A stretch of DNA of 42,402 nt from positions 1-42,402 of the forward strand of contig JAJPKF010000016.1 of NCBI GenBank assembly GCA_021323865.1. The letters are read 5' to 3'. Under the pieces are notes generated by a model. It was not told the DNA's origin. It did no database searches and saw only the letters and a program-made list of their open reading frames with translations. Each line of letters opens with the position of its first letter. Positions within the stretch are counted from its first letter, which is position 1. Source of the stretch: Pseudomonadota bacterium. Its GTDB lineage: Bacteria > Chloroflexota > UBA5177 > JAJPKF01. Shown here piece by piece: positions 31,433-38,209 of the stretch. The position numbers and the translations under genes were made by a program.

Positions 31433-32414
31433 CATCATTGGAAAACGCTACTGGTACTTCCTGCTGTCGGCGCTGGTTATCATCCCCGGCGCCATCTCCC
31501 TCATCGCCTTCCATCTACGGCTCGGCCCCGACTTCACGGGTGGGAACGAGCTGGAGGTGCGGATCGCGGTCAAGAACCAGAGCGCCAACCTGAGCAGCAT
31601 CCTGGCCCGCACCAGCGGCACGACGGTCTCCTTCGTCCAGCCGGTTCTCGGCACCAGCTGCCCCACCGACTGCCGCTACATCATCCGCTCCAAGATCCTG
31701 AAGCAGTCTCAGGTCGTGAGCTTCGAACGGGCACTCGCCAAGGCCTATCCGGCGACGGCCGGACACAAGGTCGGCAAGGTGCTCACCAACGAGTCCGTCA
31801 GCGGAACGGTGGCCAGCTCCACCACTCAGAACGCCGTCGAGGCGGTGCTCTTCGCGGCCATCGCCATTCTCCTGTACATCACCTTCGCCTTCCGCAAGAT
31901 GCCCCATCCCTTCCGCTACGGCACGGCGGCCATCATCGCCATGCTGCACGACGTTCTGGTCGTCGTCGGCATCTTCAGCATCCTCGGAAAGGTGCTGAAC
32001 GTGGAGATTGACGCGACCTTCGTCACGGCCATGCTGACCATCATCGGCTTCTCCGTCCACGACACCATCGTGATCTTTGACCGGATCCGCGAGAATGTGA
32101 GCCGCCGGACCGGGGAGCCGTTTGAGGCAGTGGTCAACCACAGCGTTCTGCAGTCGTTCGTGCGGTCGATCAACACCTCCTTCACGGTGGTGCTGACGCT
32201 GGGGGCCATCTTCCTCTTCAGCGGAGAGTCGATCCGCTACTTCGTACTCGCCATGTTGATCGGCATCATCTCGGGAACCTACAGCTCGATCTTCAACGCC
32301 AGCCCCATCCTTGTGGTTTGGCAGACGGGCGAGCTGCGCCGCCGGTTCGGACGGAGCACCACGGACGAGCCGACCAGCGCCAAGCCGGTGACGGCCAGCG
32401 GGAGAACGATCTAG
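31425..32414 (+). CDS. secF: protein translocase subunit SecF
   Basis: 329 residues from a TTG at 31425, chosen because GGAGG (31415-31419) lies 5 nt upstream inside the end of secD; a TTG at 31410 is also in frame. TM1 is at about 10-28, then the family motif GPDFTGGNELEV, an external domain with a CPTDC pair, and five C-terminal helices with GFSVHDTIVIFDRIREN. The C-terminal tail is basic. It works as a heterodimer with SecD. Confidence 0.95.
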   Translation: MLNIIGKRYWYFLLSALVIIPGAISLIAFHLRLGPDFTGGNELEVRIAVKNQSANLSSILARTSGTTVSFVQPVLGTSCPTDCRYIIRSKILKQSQVVSFERALAKAYPATAGHKVGKVLTNESVSGTVASSTTQNAVEAVLFAAIAILLYITFAFRKMPHPFRYGTAAIIAMLHDVLVVVGIFSILGKVLNVEIDATFVTAMLTIIGFSVHDTIVIFDRIRENVSRRTGEPFEAVVNHSVLQSFVRSINTSFTVVLTLGAIFLFSGESIRYFVLAMLIGIISGTYSSIFNASPILVVWQTGELRRRFGRSTTDEPTSAKPVTASGRTI

Positions 32415-32464
32415 ACGCTCGGGTAGTACCCCACAGGCGCAGGACTCGAGGGAAAGAGCTGGGC

Positions 32465-33244
32465 ATGGCGCATCTCGGCAAGGAGCGGTATCTCGCCCGG
32501 CTCCGTGATGACGGCAACCGGATTCGGCAGATTGGGGAAGACCGCCGAACGGCTCCCGTCACCGGCTGCCCCGGGTGGAGCGTCGCCGATCTCATGGTGC
32601 ACCTCGGTGAGGTCTACGAATGGGTGAGCGCCGTGCTTGCGTCCGGTCAGATGGATCGCGACTCGATCGTGGCGATCCGCAGGGACCTGGACGCACGGCA
32701 CGAGCTGCGAAAGGGGCTGCCAGCGTCCCCCGGGCTGGGTGAGTGGTTCGGTGACGAGCTGCAGAGACTCCTGACGCGGCTTGAGTCGCTGGAACCGGAT
32801 GCCCCGGTGTGGACGTGGTGGGAGCTCGATCAGTCCGCCGGGTTCTGGCAGCGCCGGATGGCTCAGGAGACATGCGTGCACCTCTGGGATGTGCAGTCGG
32901 CGGCCGGAAGCGAGGAGCCGATACCGGCGGATATGGCCGTCGACGGAATCGACGAAGCCCTTCGCATCCACCTGCCCGCCGAGTATGAGGAGGAGGAAGT
33001 CGACGGGCGGGGTGAGGTCTACGCCTTCCGGCAGACGGATGGGAACGCTGCCTGGTCCGTTTCCTTCGGGAGCGGCACCATCGACGTGGAGGAGGGAGCG
33101 CTTCCGGCCAGACTCACATTTAGCGGCTCAGCGTCCGACGTGTTGCTGTTTATCTGGCGGCGCCTCGGCACGGACCGCGTCACGCTTGAAGGCGACGCCG
33201 CCGAGCTGGATCGGTACAACCAGCTTCTCCGCGTCGACTCCTAG
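32465..33244 (+). CDS. maleylpyruvate isomerase-family protein (mycothiol-dependent type)
   Basis: 259 residues from the ATG at 32465, preceded by GGGAAAGAG. An N-terminal DinB/MDMPI four-helix domain has TAPVTGCPGWSVADLMVHLG with the first metal His, and later QETCVHLWDVQ with another. An MDMPI C-terminal domain (about 165-258) ends in SASDVLLFIWRRLGTDRV. Characterised relatives use mycothiol as cofactor, so the organism may make mycothiol; no biosynthesis gene is in the window to confirm it. The real substrate is unknown, as many members are annotated only by homology. Confidence 0.8.
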   Translation: MAHLGKERYLARLRDDGNRIRQIGEDRRTAPVTGCPGWSVADLMVHLGEVYEWVSAVLASGQMDRDSIVAIRRDLDARHELRKGLPASPGLGEWFGDELQRLLTRLESLEPDAPVWTWWELDQSAGFWQRRMAQETCVHLWDVQSAAGSEEPIPADMAVDGIDEALRIHLPAEYEEEEVDGRGEVYAFRQTDGNAAWSVSFGSGTIDVEEGALPARLTFSGSASDVLLFIWRRLGTDRVTLEGDAAELDRYNQLLRVDS

Positions 33245-33373
33245 GAGGAATCCGCCGGCTCAGACGGCCGCGAGCCGCTGGGACTGATCAGCCGCGATCG
33301 GCATGGCCCTCCGCGGCGGCGTGAACCAATCCTTTGGGTTGGCATCCGTGTCAACGTGCGCCCCGGACATCCC

Positions 33374-33646
33374 TTAGCGGCGAGTAGGACGGCGCCGCAG
33401 CGAGCGGTAGGTCCGGCGGCGCGGCTTCTGAGGTCCCGTCTGGGGTTCGCGAGCCCGTTCCCACAAGGACGGGAGGTTTCCGAAGTACGGCGACGCCCGG
33501 CGGTTCAGGCGTTCGATGGGGTCCTCCGTCTCCGGCTGCTCCAGATCACGTCCCTCCTTCGCCGCCCGCCCCGCCGCCACGACGATGGCCAGCACGCAGG
33601 CCACCACGAACCCAATGCCTACCAGCGCCGTCTGGAGCCCACTCAT
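33374..33646 (-). CDS. small membrane protein, tandem paralogue 2
   Basis: 90 residues from the ATG at 33646, which overlaps the upstream gene's stop (ATGA). One N-terminal membrane helix (ALVGIGFVVACVLAIVVAAG) is followed by RAAKEG, EDPIERLNRR and a strongly basic tail (RRRTYRSLRRRPTRR). The same RAAK-x-G, DPIE-xx-NRR and RSLR elements occur in the preceding gene, so the two arose by duplication. No known family. It is the last gene of the efp-accB-like-xseA-xseB run. The basic tail could contact nucleic acid or membrane lipids; that is a guess. Confidence 0.6.
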   Translation of the reverse strand: MSGLQTALVGIGFVVACVLAIVVAAGRAAKEGRDLEQPETEDPIERLNRRASPYFGNLPSLWERAREPQTGPQKPRRRTYRSLRRRPTRR

Positions 33647-33933
33647 CTGTGGTGGCCCCGATGTCGCAAGGAACGAAAGCTTCGTTTGGGTCGCCGCTGG
33701 CGGGGAGGCGTGGGGCCGGGCGACTCGCGTCTCCGGAGGGCCGGCCACCAGTTGAACGACGTCGACCAGAAGCGACCCGCCTGCATATCGGCGACCCGCC
33801 GGTTGTACTGCTCAATGGGATCGTCCGTACCCAGGTAGCGCTCCCCTTTCTTGGCGGCCCGTTTGGCGAAAAATGTGATTCCCAGGATGACCGGAAGAAC
33901 CAGGGCGGCAGCGAAGAGCTCGAACGGAGTCAG
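33643..33933 (-). CDS. small membrane protein, tandem paralogue 1 (apparent CTG start)
   Basis: 96 codons read from a CTG at 33933 that overlaps the xseB TGA (CTGA), copying the ATGA couplings around it. The frame has no ATG, GTG or TTG before the membrane helix; the first ATG (codon 50) would remove it. Read from the CTG, the product begins MTPFELFAAALVLPVILG and continues ITFFAKRAAKKG. This aligns within two residues with the start of the downstream paralogue, and that alignment is the main support. Shared elements are RAAKKG, DDPIEQYNRR and a basic tail with RSFRSLRHR. The function is unknown. Confidence 0.5.
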   Translation of the reverse strand: MTPFELFAAALVLPVILGITFFAKRAAKKGERYLGTDDPIEQYNRRVADMQAGRFWSTSFNWWPALRRRESPGPTPPRQRRPKRSFRSLRHRGHHR

Positions 33934-34208
33934 CAGCCCGGCTCAGGAGCTGCAGGCAGGTCCTCTGTCTCCTGCTCGTCACCTCCCTGTGGATCGTACT
34001 GGACAAAGCGCTCCTGCACCGCCAGGGTCAGCTCCTGAATGCGCAGCTCCGCGCCCGAGAGCAATTCATCGCAGCGCTTGGTCAGCTCGGTGCCTTCCTT
34101 GAAGAGGGCCATCGCCTGTTCCAGTGGCACGTCCTCGCTCTGCAGTCGCTCGACGATCTTCTCCAGTCGGGTCAGCGATTCCTCGAACGAAGGCGCTGCA
34201 TCGGTCAT
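33930..34208 (-). CDS. xseB: exodeoxyribonuclease VII small subunit
   Basis: 92 residues from the ATG at 34208, which overlaps the xseA stop (ATGA). The core FEESLTRLEKIVERLQSEDV, LEQAMALFKEGTELTKRC and the second helix match XseB. The last 20 residues are acidic and not conserved. With XseA it degrades single-stranded DNA. Confidence 0.95.
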   Translation of the reverse strand: MTDAAPSFEESLTRLEKIVERLQSEDVPLEQAMALFKEGTELTKRCDELLSGAELRIQELTLAVQERFVQYDPQGGDEQETEDLPAAPEPGC

Positions 34209-35443
34209 GGAGTCTCTTCCACCACGAGCGGGAACGATCCATCTCGGACCCGGGCCTTGAGACGGCGTCCGGGAGCGGCCTGCCCGACGGTGCTGATGAC
34301 CCGACCCGAATCGGGGTCGGTGATGACGGCGTAGCCCCGAGCCAGCACGCCCAGTGGGTCGAGGAGCTGGAGCTGGCGGCTGAGGCCATCCAGGCGGCTC
34401 CGGCGGCGAGCCATATCGGCCCGGTTCAGGCGCCACATCCGCTCCCAGATCTCGTCCAGGCGCTGGCGGCGGACGCGAACGCGGTTGTCGGGACTGAAAC
34501 GCAGCAGTGCGGCTTCCGCGGTTCGAAGGGCGCGTCTGCGGTCGCCGACCTTACCCACAATTGCCACCCGGAGATCCTGCCTCAGCTTGCGGCACGTCAT
34601 GCGTAGGGCAATACCGTCGGGGACGGCGAGGTGGGCCGCGGCCGTGGGTGTCGGCGCCCGAACATCCGCCACATAGTCGGCAATGGTGTAGTCCTGCTCG
34701 TGGCCAATGCCCGTGATGACGGGGATTCTGGAGGCAAAGATGGCTCGGGCGATGCGCTCGTCGTTGAAGCAGTCGAGCTCCTCCTGTGATCCACCACCCC
34801 GCACAAGCAGAATCTCGTCGGCTCGCGTCATCCGGTTGACGATGTCCAGAGCCAGCGCGATTTGCGCCGGGGCCTGCTCCCCCTGCACGTTGGAGCCGGC
34901 GACGATGACCTTGATCCGAGGCCACTGGGCCCGAAGCCGGGTCAGCACGTCGTGATAGGCGTTGGAGTTGGGAGAGGTGATGAGCGCCAGGGTTGCGGGA
35001 TGCGTGGGGAGCGGCCGTTTCCGCTCCTCGGCAAACAGGCCTTCGGCCTCCAACTGTCGTCGGAGTCGCTCAAATCGCTGTCGCGCCTCTCCGGCGCCCT
35101 GAACACGGATGCGCCGCACGGAGAGCTGATACAAGCCTCGAGGCTCATAAATGGTGAGCGCGCCCTCGGCGACGATATTGACTCCCGGCCGCAAGGCAGC
35201 CGCCTGCTGCCCCTGCTGGAGGGCTTCCCGTCGCTGCATGATGCAAGGCAGCTGGTTGTCATTCTCTTTGAGAACAAAGTAGTAATGACCCGACCCGGGG
35301 TGGGAGAGGCTTCCCACCTCGCCCATCACGGAAATATCCTGCAGGAGGCGGTCGCCCTCGACCATGCGGCGGAGATACCTGGTCAGCTCTCCCACGCGCA
35401 GCACCCGTTGCGGTGACTTCAGGCCGGAGGCCTCAACCGTCAA
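34205..35443 (-). CDS. xseA: exodeoxyribonuclease VII large subunit
   Basis: 412 residues from a TTG at 35443, which has GAGG 6 nt upstream and overlaps the end of the biotin-carrier-like gene by 11 nt; a GTG at 35404 is the alternative. The N-terminal OB fold (VGELTRYLRRMVEGD, GHYYFVLKEND) is followed by the nuclease core: LALITSPNSNAYHDVL, LLVRGGGSQEELDCFND and PVITGIGHEQDYTIADYVAD. A long Arg-rich coiled region and LGVLARGYAVIT close the protein. It is shorter than the E. coli protein (456 residues). Confidence 0.95.
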   Translation of the reverse strand: MTVEASGLKSPQRVLRVGELTRYLRRMVEGDRLLQDISVMGEVGSLSHPGSGHYYFVLKENDNQLPCIMQRREALQQGQQAAALRPGVNIVAEGALTIYEPRGLYQLSVRRIRVQGAGEARQRFERLRRQLEAEGLFAEERKRPLPTHPATLALITSPNSNAYHDVLTRLRAQWPRIKVIVAGSNVQGEQAPAQIALALDIVNRMTRADEILLVRGGGSQEELDCFNDERIARAIFASRIPVITGIGHEQDYTIADYVADVRAPTPTAAAHLAVPDGIALRMTCRKLRQDLRVAIVGKVGDRRRALRTAEAALLRFSPDNRVRVRRQRLDEIWERMWRLNRADMARRRSRLDGLSRQLQLLDPLGVLARGYAVITDPDSGRVISTVGQAAPGRRLKARVRDGSFPLVVEETP

Positions 35444-35888
35444 GCACGACCTCGACCAGCGGCTGGCCGTATTCGACCGCCTGGCCATCGCCGACCAGCA
35501 CATGCCGGACGGTACCGATCAAGTCCGATTCAACCTCGGTCTGGACCTGGAGCGCCTCCACCACGCCGATGACGGTGCCTCGCTCGAGGCGGCTGCCCTC
35601 CGTGATCAGCGGGGCTCCTCCCGGCTGCTCGGATTGATAGAAGCGGCCGACCATGGGGGAGGAAATGATCCGAATGTTGCCCAATGCTGGGCCTTCCTCG
35701 CTCTCGGCGATCACCGCGGCGATGCCGCCCTCGTCCGCGGGCAGCAGGCGTTCGCCGCGCCGAAGCTTGAGGCTGACCTCTCCCTCGCTGATCTCCAGCT
35801 CTCGGACCTTGGAGCGGGTCACGATCTCCAGGAATCGGGGCAGCTCCTCACGGATATAGCGATCCAGATCGCTCTGTTCGGCCGTCAT
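35433..35888 (-). CDS. biotin carboxyl carrier-like protein lacking the biotinylation lysine
   Basis: 151 residues with AccB layout: an N-terminal helix (about 5-50), a linker, and a C-terminal biotinyl-lipoyl domain (about 75-150: SPMVGRFYQSEQPGGAP, VGDGQAVEYGQPL). The acceptor motif normally reads EAMKL; here it is EALQV, with Q114 in place of lysine (codon CAG, one base from AAG), so biotin cannot be attached. The rest of the domain fits the fold. The 35888 ATG overlaps the efp stop by ATGA, and the efp-accB order is the usual one for genuine AccB. No accC is in the window. It may be a non-biotinylated structural or regulatory subunit, as with plant BADC proteins, or a protein with a new role. 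Confidence 0.8.
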   Translation of the reverse strand: MTAEQSDLDRYIREELPRFLEIVTRSKVRELEISEGEVSLKLRRGERLLPADEGGIAAVIAESEEGPALGNIRIISSPMVGRFYQSEQPGGAPLITEGSRLERGTVIGVVEALQVQTEVESDLIGTVRHVLVGDGQAVEYGQPLVEVVLDG

Positions 35889-36442
35889 GCCCGCTCGAGG
35901 TATTGACCGGTACGAGTATCGACCCGGATGCGCTCGCCTTCATTGACGAAGAGGGGCACCTGGACAACCTTGCCGGTTTCCAGGGTGGCCGGCTTGGTGC
36001 CTCCGGCAGCAGTGTCACCGCGAACCCCGGGATCGGTGCGGGTAATGGTCATCTCGACCGTGTTGGGCAGCTCGGTGCTCACCGGCTGGTCCTGAAAGGT
36101 CAGCACCTCCAGCTCCATTCCGTCGACCAGGTAATCCACGGCGTCGGCCAGCTGAGTGGCGTCCAGGGTGATTTGGTCGAAGGTGGCCTGGTCCATGAAG
36201 TGGTAGATCGTGCCCTCGTGGTAGAGGTACTGCACGACGTGCCGGTCAAGGTTGGCGCGGCGAAACTTCTCGCCGGCTTGAACGCTGCGCTCGATGATCG
36301 TGCCGGTCTTGATGTTGCGCATCTTCATACGCACCTGGGCGCTGCCACGTCCGATCTTGAGATGGTGGTATTCGAGGACGGCCCAAAGGTCGCCGTCGAT
36401 CTCCACCGTCAAGCCGCGACGCAGATCGCTCGTAGAAATCAT
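35885..36442 (-). CDS. efp: translation elongation factor P
   Basis: 185 residues, full length. KOW-like domain I begins MISTSDLRRGLTVEIDGDLW; two OB domains follow, with DPGVRGDTAAGGTKPATLE and the end VNEGERIRVDTRTGQYLERA. The tip loop reads KIGRGS, placing Arg (R32) where E. coli EF-P has the modified K34. EF-P relieves ribosome stalling at polyproline. AGGAGA precedes the start. It leads the run to accB-like, xseA and xseB. Confidence 0.96.
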   Translation of the reverse strand: MISTSDLRRGLTVEIDGDLWAVLEYHHLKIGRGSAQVRMKMRNIKTGTIIERSVQAGEKFRRANLDRHVVQYLYHEGTIYHFMDQATFDQITLDATQLADAVDYLVDGMELEVLTFQDQPVSTELPNTVEMTITRTDPGVRGDTAAGGTKPATLETGKVVQVPLFVNEGERIRVDTRTGQYLERA

Positions 36443-36636
36443 GCCGCTCTCCTGCTGTTCTCATGCTATATCGGTGGCGCTGGGAGCCTGTGGGCACCGG
36501 AAGGCACAGCGAAGACGGTTCACGCTGACAGGAGCCGGGGATCGGGCAAGGCGATGATTCGGGGGCTTTGGCCATGCGCCACCCGGCGGCTGTCCCTGCT
36601 GCCATGAGCGCCGCTGGTGGAGTGAGGTTTCGAGGG

Positions 36637-37722
36637 CTAGTGGCCGCCGTAGCGGAGCCGATTGGCGTTCTGCTGCTGAAGCGTGACCGCGAACGCGTGA
36701 TGCCCGTTTCCCTTGGCGACGAAGTACATGTACCTCGTCCGCGCCGGATGCAGAGCCGCCAGGATGCTGGGCAGTCCGGGGTCGCAGATCGGCCCGGGCG
36801 GCAATCCCTTGTGGATGTAGGTGTTGTAGGGCGACTGCACGCCGTGAAGGTCGGCGACACTCAGCAGGGGCCACCAGTCTCCGGGTCGACCAAGCGCGTA
36901 CTGGATCGTGGGGTCGGCGTCCAGGAACCAGCCGGCGCGCAGTCGGTTCAGGTAGACACCGGCGATCACGCGACGCTCCGAAGGAACTCGCGCCTCCCGC
37001 TCCACGATGGAGGCCAGCTTCAGGACATCGTAGACCGACCGGCCCTGCTTCCTCGCCTCGGAGCGCATGAGCGGCGTGAACTCGAGGGCGAATTGTCTCA
37101 CCATCAAGCGGGCAAAGGCTCTTCCGGTCGTGCCGGGCGCCACGGCATAGGTGTCGGGGAAGAGCAGGCCCTCCAAGGATCGGTGGGCCGGGCGGCCGGT
37201 GGCGAAGCCGGCGCCGAACGTGGGATGATGCACCGCCCGCAGGAACGCACGGCCGCCGATGCCGTCCAGGCTCAGGCGCGAGGCGATCTGACCTGCCCGC
37301 CATCCTTCCGGTATGGTCACATGAATCAGCCGGACGTTGTAGGACTTCAGCGTCGAGACCATCTGATCGATGCTCATGTTCCGGCGGAGCGAATAGGTTC
37401 CGACGCGCAGATTTCCGCCCAGCCCGCGGAGCCGCGCGTCCAGCCGGAAGAGCAGCGGGTCGTGCATCACATGGCGAGCCTCCAAACGAGAGGCGATCGA
37501 TCCGGCGCTGTCGCCGGGCCGCACCTGAAAGGCAAAGCTTGCGGAGCTGGATCCCTGTGGCGAATAGATCTCATGATAGCCGTACCCAACCAGGGCGCCG
37601 GCGATGAGGAGCACCCCCGCGAGGACCAGGAACGCCCAGCGCCCCTTTGCTCGCGGCTTCTTGGGCCGCTCGCCCCGCCGCCAGTCGAATGGCCCCTCCA
37701 GGCGCCGCTCCCGCTGCTGCAC
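36637..37722 (-). CDS. mltG: endolytic murein transglycosylase MltG
   Basis: 361 residues from a GTG that overlaps the ruvX stop by one base (TAGTG). A basic cytoplasmic N-terminus and a single membrane helix (about 30-47) come first, then a LysM-like subdomain (VRPGDSAGSIASRL) and the YceG catalytic domain. That domain has LEGLLFPDTYAV and the catalytic E241 in LASIVEREARV, followed by GVYLNRL and QSPYNTYIHKGLPPGPI. It cleaves nascent glycan strands and so sets their length. A gap of 194 bp separates it from efp. Confidence 0.95.
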   Translation of the reverse strand: MQQRERRLEGPFDWRRGERPKKPRAKGRWAFLVLAGVLLIAGALVGYGYHEIYSPQGSSSASFAFQVRPGDSAGSIASRLEARHVMHDPLLFRLDARLRGLGGNLRVGTYSLRRNMSIDQMVSTLKSYNVRLIHVTIPEGWRAGQIASRLSLDGIGGRAFLRAVHHPTFGAGFATGRPAHRSLEGLLFPDTYAVAPGTTGRAFARLMVRQFALEFTPLMRSEARKQGRSVYDVLKLASIVEREARVPSERRVIAGVYLNRLRAGWFLDADPTIQYALGRPGDWWPLLSVADLHGVQSPYNTYIHKGLPPGPICDPGLPSILAALHPARTRYMYFVAKGNGHHAFAVTLQQQNANRLRYGGH

Positions 37723-38183
37723 TACACGGGAGTCCAGGCCTGGGGTCGATTCCCCAGGCTTGCCAGGTACGCCTCGAGAATCAGTACGGCCGCCGCCTCA
37801 TCCACGTGATGGGGAATGCGCTTGGCTCGCATCCCTCTCTCTTGGAGCATGCGCGTGGCCTCGACTGTGGTGAGCCGCTCATCCCAAAGGACAACATGGA
37901 GACCGGCACGCTGCAGGCACTCCGCGAATCGTCGCGTCTTTTCCGCCTGCGGCCCTTCCGTGCCATTCATGTTGATGGGCAGGCCCACGACCACCACACG
38001 GACCTCGTGCTCCTGGGCCATCGCCACAATGTGCTGCACGTCGCGCTCCTCGTCCAGCCGCCTCCAAACCCCGAGCGGCGACGCCAGAAGGCCGGTTGGG
38101 TCGCTGCACGCCAGACCAATCCGCCGGTCACCAACGTCAAGTCCCAGGACCGGCCCGTCAACTTGAGCAGCGCGCGGCGTCAT
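37722..38183 (-). CDS. ruvX: RuvX/YqgF-family RNase H-like nuclease
   Basis: 153 residues. The RNase H fold has the first catalytic Asp in LGLDVGDRRIGLACSD, and VVVVGLPINMNGTEG, WDERLTTVEA and HHVDEAAAVLIL motifs. YqgF proteins act in pre-16S rRNA 5'-end processing and were once proposed as Holliday-junction resolvases. The order alaS-ruvX-mltG is common in bacteria. Confidence 0.95.
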   Translation of the reverse strand: MTPRAAQVDGPVLGLDVGDRRIGLACSDPTGLLASPLGVWRRLDEERDVQHIVAMAQEHEVRVVVVGLPINMNGTEGPQAEKTRRFAECLQRAGLHVVLWDERLTTVEATRMLQERGMRAKRIPHHVDEAAAVLILEAYLASLGNRPQAWTPV

Positions 38184-38209
38184 GCGGCCCTCATCGGTGG
38201 ATCTGGGGA

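Noticed and set aside
36443..36636. Possible short gene between mltG and efp
   Set aside because: The only open frame runs out of phase into efp and has no ribosome-binding site or family resemblance; I see only a possible efp promoter (ATATAGCAT) and its AGGAGA site.
36461..37303. 280-codon minus-strand frame overlapping mltG
   Set aside because: It is out of phase with mltG, Arg/Pro/His-rich, with no domain.
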